64,000 nucleotides of DNA from Fibrobacterota bacterium (GTDB taxonomy: Bacteria > Fibrobacterota > Chitinivibrionia > Chitinivibrionales > Chitinispirillaceae): the NCBI GenBank assembly GCA_023436205.1, contig JAEZKC010000059.1, forward strand, positions 372,001-436,000, in the 5' to 3' direction. The notes under the pieces are model-generated. The model was not told the DNA's origin, ran no database searches, and saw nothing but the letters and a program-made list of their open reading frames with translations. Below are positions 17,139-25,626 of this stretch, in pieces; the stretch's first letter is position 1; each line of letters starts with the position of its first letter. The position numbers were made by a program, and so were the translations under genes.

Positions 17139-18026
17139 CTACTTTACTATTTTATCTGCACTCAAGGCAAGAAGCCCGGCCAGCATTTCCAGTTTTAAAA
17201 CGGAGGCGATGCGGCCCGCGGAGGAACGGAAATCTTTTTTGGCCACCAGAACGGTCCAGAAACCGTGAAGCGGCAGCACCAGAAAAATGCAGGCTGCGGT
17301 GTAGACATTTCCGTAGTGTTTGAAATAGAGCGAGGGAAGAAAGAGCAGGCTTAGGTATGTGGCTCCGATACCCAGCAGTGTCAGACGCAAAACCGCAGGG
17401 GGTAAAACTGCCGTGGTGGTGAATCCTGCAGCGCTGTCGCCGCTCTGATCCTGAATGTCTTTGGCAATTTCACGGCAGAAGTTTAGTAAAAACGCCAACA
17501 GGGCGGGGATTAAAAGTATTTTGTACTGAGGCTGCGGCAGTGCTCCGAAGAGCAGGGCATAAGCCACCAGAGAAGCGACCAGCAGGTTTCCGATCACCGG
17601 TGTGCGCTTAAAATAGAAAGAGTAGACCGAGAGAAGTAGAATCGGCAGCAGAGTGGCTTTCCAGTGGAAGGCGGAGACCAGAAAAGAGCTCAGAAGCGAG
17701 CTTGCGATCAGTATGAGTGAAAACAGGATCGCCGCTTTAACACTCAGGGTCCCTTTAATCAGAGGACGCTCCGGGTGGCTGATTCGGTCGGTTTTAATGT
17801 CCAGAAGATCGTTAATGGTGTTGCCGAACGCTGCGGCGCACATTGCGGCAGTCATGAGCAGGAGCAGATTCTGGGGGGTGGAAAAGGTTCCCGAGAGCCA
17901 AATTCCCAGAAAAACTGCAAAGCCGGTCATAAGTACGTTGGCTAAACGAATTATGCTGATGTAGGGTGAAAGGATTCTGATCACGGAGTCTTTCGCTTTG
18001 AGAAGTAGACTGTTATGACTATTCAA
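17139..18026 (-). CDS. UbiA-family prenyltransferase, (di)geranylgeranylglyceryl-phosphate-synthase-like
   Basis: 295 aa polytopic membrane protein with about 8-9 hydrophobic helices. Both aspartate-rich motifs for Mg-diphosphate binding are intact: GNTINDLLDIKTDRISHPER (~68-87) and REIAKDIQDQSGD (~183-195). UbiA enzymes move a prenyl chain onto an aromatic ring or onto glycerol phosphate. The N-D-L-x-D-I-x-x-D-x-x-x-H-P-x-R-P form with REIAKDIED-like second motif resembles the archaeal-type ether-lipid synthase found also in FCB bacteria, but substrate is uncertain. Start is probably TTG 18026, with no clear ribosome site; GTG a few codons later is possible. Divergent from lspA. Confidence 0.75.
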   Translation of the reverse strand: MNSHNSLLLKAKDSVIRILSPYISIIRLANVLMTGFAVFLGIWLSGTFSTPQNLLLLMTAAMCAAAFGNTINDLLDIKTDRISHPERPLIKGTLSVKAAILFSLILIASSLLSSFLVSAFHWKATLLPILLLSVYSFYFKRTPVIGNLLVASLVAYALLFGALPQPQYKILLIPALLAFLLNFCREIAKDIQDQSGDSAAGFTTTAVLPPAVLRLTLLGIGATYLSLLFLPSLYFKHYGNVYTAACIFLVLPLHGFWTVLVAKKDFRSSAGRIASVLKLEMLAGLLALSADKIVK

Positions 18027-18084
18027 TATACTAACGTTTCACACCGGAATAAAGTGTATCCGGCACTAATACGCAGGAGGATTC

Positions 18085-18663
18085 GTGTTTAAAAAGGAAA
18101 TGAAGCATAAGTGGCTGCTGTTGTCAGTTATAACAGTGGTCGGTTTTTTCATCGACTGGAACAGTAAATTTCTGGCTGACAGCAGGCTTACCCATGGAGT
18201 TCCTGTGCCGGTGGTCGGTGATTTTCTGCAGTTCCTTCTGGTTTATAACAAGGGAGCGCTTTTCGGGATTAACCCTCGCGCCATGATTCCAGGTTTTCCG
18301 GTGAATCAGTTTTTTCTGATCTTTTCCATTCTGGCGATCATTTTCCTGGTGCTTTTCTACCGATCACTCAAGAAAAACGAAATTCTTATGCACTGGGGGT
18401 TGGCGCTGGTGCTTCCGGGGGCGTTCGGTAACATGTTCGACCGTATTTTCAATGCGGACAAAGGTGTGGTTGATTTCATCCGCATGGGGATTCCTCCTGA
18501 TGCCTACTGGTTTATTTATAACATTGCCGATGTGTATGTTACTGTGGGTGTGGGGCTTATGCTGTTGAACTTTCTTAGAGAAGGAGCTCGCAATAAAGTG
18601 CCAGCAGAGACTATAGCCGCAGAGTCTGCTCCATCGAAAGTGGAATCAGATACGTCGGCGTAA
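18085..18663 (+). CDS. lspA: Lipoprotein signal peptidase
   Basis: 192 aa with four hydrophobic helices. LspA removes the signal peptide of diacylglyceryl-prolipoproteins, such as the Pal-like protein of this window. The two catalytic aspartates lie in GNMFDRIF...VVDFI and YNIADVYVTVG. An early IDWNSK corresponds to the family D-x-x-S/T-K. The usual length is about 160 aa; the extra residues are a non-conserved C-terminal tail (ETIAAESAPSKVESDTSA). GTG start with CAGGAGG five bases upstream. Followed by a terminator and rluD-like gene, a common bacterial pairing. Confidence 0.95.
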   Translation: MFKKEMKHKWLLLSVITVVGFFIDWNSKFLADSRLTHGVPVPVVGDFLQFLLVYNKGALFGINPRAMIPGFPVNQFFLIFSILAIIFLVLFYRSLKKNEILMHWGLALVLPGAFGNMFDRIFNADKGVVDFIRMGIPPDAYWFIYNIADVYVTVGVGLMLLNFLREGARNKVPAETIAAESAPSKVESDTSA

Positions 18664-18687
18664 AACTAATTCCAACTGTTTTCCATG

Positions 18688-18718
18688 AAGGCTGCAATGA
18701 TGCGGCCTTTTTCGTTTT
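18688..18718 (+). terminator. Intrinsic terminator after lspA
   Basis: AGGCTGCA (18689-18696) pairs with TGCGGCCT (18701-18708) around ATGA; TTTTCGTTTT follows. It lies in the 66-bp gap before the pseudouridine synthase gene, so read-through or a promoter within the gap must supply that gene. Confidence 0.75.
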
Positions 18719-18729
18719 GAGGCTCATAA

Positions 18730-19689
18730 ATGCTTGAATTTTCGGTTGATACAGAACATGACGGTTGTCGAATAGATCAGTTCCTTGCCAATCGTCTTGA
18801 ACTTCTTTCCCGCTCCACAGTGCAGAAGATGATTGCATCCGGCAGGGTGTTTCTGAATGGAAAAGCTGCTTCCAAGAAAGATAAACTGGGCGTTTCTGAC
18901 ACTGTTGCAGTTGATGAATCTGCCATCCCGGTGGTCAGTGCGGCTCCATTAGCCCAGGATATACCTCTGGATGTGCTTTACGAAGATGAGTATTTTGCTG
19001 TGATCAACAAGCCTTCCGGTCTGGTGGTTCACCCCGGAAGCGGTAACCTTGACGGGACAGTGGTCAATGCGCTTCTACACCGGTTCGGCTCGGTGTCCAG
19101 CGGGTTTACGGAAGATCGTCCCGGGATTGTGCATCGGCTGGATAAAGACACATCCGGGGCGCTGGTGATTGCAAAAACAAACCCTGCCCACAGTGCCTTG
19201 GCCGAGCTTTTCTCAGGAAGGCAGATATCCAAATTTTACACCGGTATCTGTATCGGGGCTTTGCCTGCCGATCATGAAATGATTGACCTCCCTCTGAGCC
19301 GCTCCCAACGCGACCCACTTCGCAGAGTCGTTGCGAAAGAGGGTAAAGAGGCCCGCACTGAATATGATCTGCTGAAGCATAAAGACGGTATTTCGCTTTT
19401 GCGTTTTGTTCTTCATACCGGACGCACTCATCAGATACGTGTGCACTGCAGTTCCAAGGGGTTTCCCATTGTGCAGGATGATCTGTATGGTGGCGGAAAG
19501 GACCGGGTGCTCAGGCTACCTCCCATGGAGCGCCCCTTTGCTTATTCCATATTCAAGTGCTTTAATCGACAAGCTTTGCATGCTGCTGAACTGAGCTTCG
19601 TTCATCCATTCAGCGGTGAAGATATACGGGTAACCGCTCCATATCCCGCTGACTTTCAATGTGCTATTGATGCGTTTGGCGGACTATGA
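18730..19689 (+). CDS. rluD: RluD-type rRNA pseudouridine synthase
   Basis: 319 aa. N-terminal S4 RNA-binding domain (RIDQFLANRL...LSRSTVQKMIASGRVFLNGK, ~14-60), then the RluA/RluC/RluD catalytic domain with HRLDKDTSGALVIAKT (catalytic aspartate, ~140) and the LHTGRTHQIRVH segment. It isomerises uridines in 23S rRNA; RluD (positions 1911/1915/1917) is the usual bacterial partner gene of lspA, which supports that name, though RluC cannot be excluded. Starts at ATG 18730. Confidence 0.9.
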   Translation: MLEFSVDTEHDGCRIDQFLANRLELLSRSTVQKMIASGRVFLNGKAASKKDKLGVSDTVAVDESAIPVVSAAPLAQDIPLDVLYEDEYFAVINKPSGLVVHPGSGNLDGTVVNALLHRFGSVSSGFTEDRPGIVHRLDKDTSGALVIAKTNPAHSALAELFSGRQISKFYTGICIGALPADHEMIDLPLSRSQRDPLRRVVAKEGKEARTEYDLLKHKDGISLLRFVLHTGRTHQIRVHCSSKGFPIVQDDLYGGGKDRVLRLPPMERPFAYSIFKCFNRQALHAAELSFVHPFSGEDIRVTAPYPADFQCAIDAFGGL

Positions 19690-19697
19690 AATTTGGC

Positions 19698-19731
19698 GCG
19701 CTCAGCCTTGCTTTAGTTGGCAGGCGGAGCG
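19698..19731. terminator. Hairpin between convergent rluD and the SpmA-SpmB gene
   Basis: GCGCTC...GAGCGC with inner GCC/GGC pairing, in a 57-bp convergent gap. No T-tract on either strand; likely a bidirectional 3'-end structure. Confidence 0.35.
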
Positions 19732-19746
19732 CAATCTGGTGAATTT

Positions 19747-21111
19747 TTATACCGTGTAGAACAGTCTGGAGAAAAAAACCGCTGCCAGTATCCCGATTGC
19801 ATCGGCAAACAATGCAGCCGGTAGAGCGTGGCGGGTTTTGCGGATTCCCACTGAACCGAAGTAGACTGCTAAAACGTAGAAAGTGGTTTCGGTGGAGCCC
19901 TGGAGCACGGAGGCCATGAAGGCGCTCAGGGAATCGGGAGCTTTGGCAATGAGTTCGGCCATATAGCCGTAAGCGCCGGTTCCGGAAAGCGGACGCAAGA
20001 GAGCATGGGGGAGAATTTCCGGAGGCATGCCGATGAATTTTGTGTACTTACCGGCAAAACCAGTGAAAAGGTCCAGTGCCCCGCTGGCCCTGAGCATTCC
20101 AATACCCACAAATATGGCCACCATAAAAGGTATTATGCGGATGGCCACCTGGAAACCCTCCTTGGCTCCTTCGGTGAGTGTTTCGTACACCTTTACTCCC
20201 GAGAAGTAGGCTCCAAGCAGAAACGCTCCCATGATAATGGGGATAAGCCACCCGGTAGCACTGGTGACTCCCTGGAAGAAGTCCTGAGGCATGCCGCCGC
20301 GCATGATTGCCAGCGGGATGGCTACCATGAAGGCCAGGATTGCAATCCAGGCGAAAATCCGGCCGATCAGCCCTGGTGGGTTAAGTTCTGCTTCAGTTTG
20401 AGGAGCGGTTAAGTTCTCGATTGATTCCCCGCTTTCGTCAGACTGAACCGGAATCATCATGGGGTTCCGGGCTGCAAGGAGCTTTGACATAATGATAGCT
20501 GCGGTAGTGGAGCAGAGCGTCGCCAGAATTGCCGGAACAAGTATCGCCCCGGGAGTCGTAGCCCCTGAAGCTGCGCGAACAGCGATTACGCCAAGTGGGA
20601 GAATCGTCACGCTGGAGGTGTTGATCGCCAGGAAAAGGCACATGGCATTGGTGGCGGTACCTTTCTGGGGGTTGAGCTTGTCCAATTCGCTCATTGCTTT
20701 GATTCCCATGGGAGTGGCGGCATTTCCCAGCCCAAGCATGTTGGCTGCCATGTTCATGATAATGGCACTCATGGCGGGGTGCTCAGCCGGAACATCGGGG
20801 AAAAGTCTCACCATGACGGGTCTGATCGCTTTGGCAATTGCCCGCATAAGACCAGCTGCTTCAGCGACTTTCATGATTCCAAGCCACAGCGCCATGGCTC
20901 CGATGAGGCTGATGGCAAGCTCCACGGCGCCTTTTGCAGAATCAAGCGAGGCCTTGCCGATAGCATCCATTTTTCCGGTGTAGGCGGCAACGATAATACT
21001 GATTAGTATGATGTAGAGCCAGATTACATTTATTACTGCCGGTTTTTTGTCGGAAAATTGCTTTGGAGTAGTGGTGTTGACTTGGGCTTTATTGGTCTTT
21101 GTGCTTTGCAT
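19747..21111 (-). CDS. SpmA-SpmB fusion (nucleoside-recognition/gate domain membrane protein)
   Basis: 454 aa, about 10 hydrophobic segments. The N-terminal half carries SpmA-like motifs (MNMAANMLGLGNAATPMGIKAM; LFLAINTSSVTILPLGVIAVR) and the C-terminal half SpmB-like ones (FSGVKVYETLTEGAKEGFQ; PLSGTGAYGYMAEL; GSTETTFYVLAVYFGSVG). In Bacillus these are two genes affecting spore maturation; fused versions are common in non-spore-formers, where the transported substrate is unknown. I take ATG 21111 as the start: the 22 residues before it in the open frame are not typical of the family. Confidence 0.85.
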   Translation of the reverse strand: MQSTKTNKAQVNTTTPKQFSDKKPAVINVIWLYIILISIIVAAYTGKMDAIGKASLDSAKGAVELAISLIGAMALWLGIMKVAEAAGLMRAIAKAIRPVMVRLFPDVPAEHPAMSAIIMNMAANMLGLGNAATPMGIKAMSELDKLNPQKGTATNAMCLFLAINTSSVTILPLGVIAVRAASGATTPGAILVPAILATLCSTTAAIIMSKLLAARNPMMIPVQSDESGESIENLTAPQTEAELNPPGLIGRIFAWIAILAFMVAIPLAIMRGGMPQDFFQGVTSATGWLIPIIMGAFLLGAYFSGVKVYETLTEGAKEGFQVAIRIIPFMVAIFVGIGMLRASGALDLFTGFAGKYTKFIGMPPEILPHALLRPLSGTGAYGYMAELIAKAPDSLSAFMASVLQGSTETTFYVLAVYFGSVGIRKTRHALPAALFADAIGILAAVFFSRLFYTV

Positions 21112-21282
21112 GATTACCTGTCGATGAAGGGCTGAGATCAGAATGAAAAAATAGCTGCCGAGCGGGTAGAAATGCAAGAAAGCCAGCCCATTAGCTATTT
21201 TTATTTTGAATTCTAAGAAGTAAGCAGAATGAGGTTGAAGAATCCTTGTTTCTGCTAAATAAAACTAAATGATAGGGCAAAA

Positions 21283-22488
21283 ATGATTAACAAAGTTCGT
21301 TGCCTTGTTCCATTCACGTTAGTGCAATTCGGAACGTATGGAATTGTAAGGACTTGTTGTGAAGGATGGAACCGGATTGGGCCCATTGGCAATCTGAATT
21401 TTACGAAGGATTTTAAGCAAATTTGGAATAGTGGCGCAATAAAAATGCTTCGACAGGCAGCAATCGAAGACAAACTGGAGCTGACATGTAATAAAGAAAG
21501 ATGCCCATATTTACTTAGTGGAAATTATATCGATTTGGATCAAATAATTCCGGAAAATCGAAACCATGCTCAGATTATAAAGCAAATAAAAGAGGGGATT
21601 GTTGATCTGAATACCGGTCCATTATATGCCAATATGGGGGAGTCCGGCAGGTGTAATTTGAGCTGTCGAATGTGTATGGCAAACAGTGGTGTCACTGTGA
21701 CTTCCAAAAGATTATCGAAAAGAGTGTATCAAGACTTTTTACCCAATCTTCTTCCTTCTCTTTCAAGAATTGTGTTAGCCGGGAATGGTGAAGTTTTTTT
21801 CCGCAAAGATACAATGAAATTGCTTAAGGATTCATCTCTTTCAAAACAATACCCGGATCTGCGAGTTGAAATAATCTCTAATGGTGTACTTTTTAATGAA
21901 AATCTTTGGGAAAGCATAAAGCATAACAGTTTTTCGGAGATCAGCATATCCATTGATGCAGCAAATGAGGACACCTATCGAAAATTGCGAACTGGAGGCA
22001 ACTGGAAAAAGCTGATGGACGGTCTGGGGTTGATAAGTGATTTGCGACAGAAAGGTTACTTTGAGAACTTGGTGATAACATTTTTAGTCTTAAAAAGTAA
22101 CTTCACCCAAATGAAAGATTTTATCTTGCTTGGTGAAAAGTTAAAATGTGATCAAGTCCGATTCCAGCGTCCTTTGGGTTATATGGATGTGAAAGAAAAC
22201 TATGTGGTTACAAAAAATTTAGCGGTGATGTCAGAAATCGCTAAAATGCTTGATAATCCGATTTTTGAACGTTCTTATGTAAACTATGATCTCCTGAAGC
22301 CGTTTAAGAAATATTCTGGAATCAGAATTACCAAATTTCATATCGTCAGGACATGGGTTCTCTCTCTTGTCCTGGACTACCCAATGAAGCTGCAGTATAG
22401 AATTCGAAGGTTCTTTTATCCATTATTCCCTGCTATGTCAGAAACTATTTCTTGGTTTAAAAGAGGTAAAGTCCGATTTTTCAAGTGA
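21283..22488 (+). CDS. Radical SAM protein with SPASM-like cysteines upstream of the core
   Basis: 401 aa. The radical SAM cluster motif CNLSCRMC lies at about residue 125-132, preceded by GPLYANMGESGR. The first ~80 residues look like a SPASM domain, normally C-terminal: TCCEGWNRIGPIGNL, DFKQIWNSG, then CNKERCPYL. The C-terminal ~60 residues are basic and aromatic. The enzyme probably modifies a peptide or surface-polymer component; substrate unknown. The gene is visibly more AT-rich than its neighbours and next to polysaccharide genes, suggesting horizontal acquisition. ATG start with a short AGGG upstream. Confidence 0.8.
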   Translation: MINKVRCLVPFTLVQFGTYGIVRTCCEGWNRIGPIGNLNFTKDFKQIWNSGAIKMLRQAAIEDKLELTCNKERCPYLLSGNYIDLDQIIPENRNHAQIIKQIKEGIVDLNTGPLYANMGESGRCNLSCRMCMANSGVTVTSKRLSKRVYQDFLPNLLPSLSRIVLAGNGEVFFRKDTMKLLKDSSLSKQYPDLRVEIISNGVLFNENLWESIKHNSFSEISISIDAANEDTYRKLRTGGNWKKLMDGLGLISDLRQKGYFENLVITFLVLKSNFTQMKDFILLGEKLKCDQVRFQRPLGYMDVKENYVVTKNLAVMSEIAKMLDNPIFERSYVNYDLLKPFKKYSGIRITKFHIVRTWVLSLVLDYPMKLQYRIRRFFYPLFPAMSETISWFKRGKVRFFK

Positions 22489-22523
22489 AAGCTCTCTATT
22501 TAGCACCTTGATTGTAAACGTTT

Positions 22524-24071
22524 TTACTCCTGCTCTGACACAAACGCTACTTTGGGTTTTTGAAATAAGCCGCGGAATGAGTTCTTAACAAAACTAGCCA
22601 TGAACATGAATTGGCTTTTAAAAAATAGGAAGTATAAGCCAATATAGATGGTCGTTCCTAAAGCTATTGTAGAGATAATGCGAATCGGCAGTACTTTGAA
22701 AATTTGAACTTTGCCAAACATAATAAGCACAAGAAGTGTCATAATGGAGCTTGCATATGGCGGGAACAGCACTTTCAAATAGTCCCAGGGGCTGCAATTG
22801 AAAATCTTCCGGTTAAAATGGAGCAAAACTGGAAACAAAAGCAGGGCTCTGACAGTTAATGCAATGCAAACTGCTTTTATACTGAATAAGCTTCCGATAT
22901 AAACTGCTGCAAAGACAGTGGCAACCCCAAAAATACCAAGATACAAACTCAGTTTCGCTTTTCCATTTGCAATCCAAACGGTTTCCGGGAGACCATAACT
23001 TGCGTATACTGCCCCGAGCATTGCAAGTAGTCTGATGTATGGAGCGGAAGGTAGCCATTTTCCGGATGGACGTAAAAACGTAACCAGTTGCATAAGATCG
23101 GGCGCGAGCACAAACACCAGCACTAAGAACAGTAAGGCTGAAGAAACAAGCACTTGCGAAATAAAGAGATATGATCGCGTCGTGCGTTCTGTATCACCCT
23201 GAATCCGTGAGAAAAAAGAAGCTGCCACATGAGCAATTATTATTCCGAATGTCACCTGGGGAGCTGTAACGATAATAAATGCTATACCGTAATACCCGAG
23301 CATCTGCTCACCGAATTTTTTACCAATAATCAGATAATCAGTATTTGAGTACAAATAGCCCACGATCCTCTGTCCCGCTACAGCGAGACCGAAGAGGAAC
23401 ATCTGCAACGACTGCTGCATTTCCCGAAAAGAAATTCCCGGCCATTTTACAAATATTATTATCATTATAGCCTGAAACGCATTGAACGTGATCAGTCCAA
23501 AAACCATTGACCATACTCCATGTCCGCTTCTGGCCATCCATACCGCAACAAACATGGAGATTGCACTGGAAAAGACTTCAATGAGCGATAGCTTCGAAAA
23601 TCGCATAGAACGGAAAAGCTGCGCACGGTGAATGGCAACCAGATTGGCAAATATGAATGAGAGCGCTCCGATCCTGATAAGATCCGTAAGCTGCGGTTGA
23701 TCATAAAACATCGCTACAATAGGTGAAAACAGATAAACCGTTCCATAGCAAACCAATGTTATCACCAGATTGAGCACCGAAGCAGATGCTAAAAGTGTTG
23801 AGGACATTGTTTTTCTTTGAATTATGGCTGTACTGAGTCCGGAATCGCTTACCATCATAAGCAAACCAAGAATGAAAGTCACATAGCGCATCAAGCCGTA
23901 ATCGGCTGGATTGAGGTAATTCATCAAGGTGACATGCATCAGGATAATCATGCCATAACGCAACATTTTAGATACAGCTACTATAAAAGCCCCTGATACT
24001 GCGCGCTGACCCAGACCGTTTTCTGATTCCGTTTGAATTGTGACAGGTTCTGACGAGGTAATTTTGCTCAC
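22524..24071 (-). CDS. Polysaccharide flippase, WzxC/MOP superfamily
   Basis: 515 aa, about 12-14 hydrophobic helices. The opening (GQRAVSGAFIVAVSKMLRYG, then PADYGLMRYV and DSGLSTAIIQRK) is typical of Wzx-type exporters that flip undecaprenyl-linked oligosaccharides across the inner membrane. Third gene in the minus-strand order csaB-like, FAD oxidoreductase, flippase, with a 90-bp gap before it. Start is GTG 24071, with an AAAGG sequence almost touching it, so the exact start is less certain. Specific glycan unknown. Confidence 0.9.
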   Translation of the reverse strand: MSKITSSEPVTIQTESENGLGQRAVSGAFIVAVSKMLRYGMIILMHVTLMNYLNPADYGLMRYVTFILGLLMMVSDSGLSTAIIQRKTMSSTLLASASVLNLVITLVCYGTVYLFSPIVAMFYDQPQLTDLIRIGALSFIFANLVAIHRAQLFRSMRFSKLSLIEVFSSAISMFVAVWMARSGHGVWSMVFGLITFNAFQAIMIIIFVKWPGISFREMQQSLQMFLFGLAVAGQRIVGYLYSNTDYLIIGKKFGEQMLGYYGIAFIIVTAPQVTFGIIIAHVAASFFSRIQGDTERTTRSYLFISQVLVSSALLFLVLVFVLAPDLMQLVTFLRPSGKWLPSAPYIRLLAMLGAVYASYGLPETVWIANGKAKLSLYLGIFGVATVFAAVYIGSLFSIKAVCIALTVRALLLFPVLLHFNRKIFNCSPWDYLKVLFPPYASSIMTLLVLIMFGKVQIFKVLPIRIISTIALGTTIYIGLYFLFFKSQFMFMASFVKNSFRGLFQKPKVAFVSEQE

Positions 24072-24161
24072 CTTTAGCTAAAGACCAGATGTATCATAAC
24101 AAATATAGCTATTAGGTAGGATTATGGGTTAGAGCTTCTGGCTTTTTTGAAGCGGAAGGGA

Positions 24162-25577
24162 TCATATTTGACCCAAATTAACCTTTTGTCTTCGTAACTC
24201 ATTTTGAATCAAAGAGATATCCACATCTCTTGAAGTGCATTTTCCTTTAGCCGCCAAAGCGGCGCAAACTCCCGCACCCTGACCTACTGCCATAGAAACT
24301 GGCATAACTCTGTACGAAGAGTGAGCCTCATGGGTTCCGGAGATGCATCTTCCGGCCACAAGAATATTATCCAGACCGGTTGGAAGGCAGCAGCGGAGCG
24401 GAATATCGTAGGCATGACCCTTTTTCACCCTCTTCAAAACCGTTCCTCTTCCGATAGGATTATGAATATCAATGGGATACGTGCTTCTGGCGATCACGTC
24501 TGAAAATTTCCGGGCTTCGAGAACATCATCGGCACACAGGCAGTAATCGCCCCTTATGCGTCGGGTTTCCCGTACGCCCACCTGAGCACCACTTTGCAGT
24601 ACATACGTCTTCTCAAACCCGGGAACATACCTTTTGAAAAACTCCTCAATGTGCTTCATCTGCCGGCGGCTCTCCCATTCAGCAAAGGTAAGATCCCAGA
24701 TGTCGGTGCCCAGAACTCGAATCACGCGGGTACTGTTGACACTGATCTCATGTTCGTGAGTGGTACCGAAAATAAGTACATCTTCCCTGGGTAAATCCAA
24801 CTCCCCATCCAGTGCCGCTCTTTTAACCAGGTCCCATAATCCATGTACACCCCGCCACTGATCGGGATGTGCTTTCACATAGTTTTCAAAGGCGACTTTC
24901 TCGAATTCGGCAAGTCGGAAGTAGAGAGTCATCGGCTGTACAAGACCATCACGATCTCTGCCCACATCGTAATGTGCCCCAGCTCTCACCGCCACATCAC
25001 CATCACCGGTGCAGTCCACAATCATGTGAGCCTTGATAATCACCGGGCCCGATTTGCTTTCGAATACCACCCCCGGATATTCTGAATCGGGCAGCACATC
25101 GGTCGCCAGAACATGATAAAGCACATGCACCCCCGCATGATCCAGCATCTCCATGGCCACAAGCTTAAAAGCCTCATGATCAAAGGGCACTACATACCCT
25201 GTATCAAAAGAGGGAGGCTTTGCACCTCCTATACTGATAAGCCTTTCCAGAAGATCAAGCAGGGCACCGGCAATGACAGGGTCCCCGGGGCCATGATCTG
25301 TGGGGAACATGGTAACCGCGCCTGAAATTTGATCGTGTGCATGTTGAGTGTAAAAGGACATGAGCGGCATTACAAGTGCGGCAGTGGCGTTTCCGCCCAG
25401 AAAGCCATATCGTTCAGCCAGGATAACCTTTGCCCCGGCCTGAGCGGCACCCATGGCTGCTCCCAATCCTGCAGGGCCGCCGCCTACCACCAGCACGTCA
25501 CACGTTTCAGCCAGTATTGCCCTGCGGGCAGGTAAAAGGACGTATTCATACTTTTCGGGACGTGGAAGTGGAGGCAC
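24162..25577 (-). CDS. FAD-dependent oxidoreductase (FAD_oxidored, PF12831-like)
   Basis: 471 aa. The FAD-binding Rossmann motif GGGPAGLGAAMGAAQAGAKV lies at 31-50, followed by ERYGFLGGNATAAL typical of the family. A second dinucleotide-contact region DCTGDGDVAVRAGA and a C-terminal VAGRCISGTHEAHSSYRVM complete the fold. Family members are annotated as xanthan-lyase-associated or heterodisulfide-reductase-like flavoproteins; the substrate is unknown. GTG start with AAGGAG upstream. Its place between a pyruvyltransferase and a flippase suggests a role in sugar or polymer oxidation, which is inference. Confidence 0.8.
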   Translation of the reverse strand: MPPLPRPEKYEYVLLPARRAILAETCDVLVVGGGPAGLGAAMGAAQAGAKVILAERYGFLGGNATAALVMPLMSFYTQHAHDQISGAVTMFPTDHGPGDPVIAGALLDLLERLISIGGAKPPSFDTGYVVPFDHEAFKLVAMEMLDHAGVHVLYHVLATDVLPDSEYPGVVFESKSGPVIIKAHMIVDCTGDGDVAVRAGAHYDVGRDRDGLVQPMTLYFRLAEFEKVAFENYVKAHPDQWRGVHGLWDLVKRAALDGELDLPREDVLIFGTTHEHEISVNSTRVIRVLGTDIWDLTFAEWESRRQMKHIEEFFKRYVPGFEKTYVLQSGAQVGVRETRRIRGDYCLCADDVLEARKFSDVIARSTYPIDIHNPIGRGTVLKRVKKGHAYDIPLRCCLPTGLDNILVAGRCISGTHEAHSSYRVMPVSMAVGQGAGVCAALAAKGKCTSRDVDISLIQNELRRQKVNLGQI

Positions 25578-25626
25578 AAAAACTCCTTAAGCTTTTAAGT
25601 GAAAAGAAATTGACATGCGAATCATC

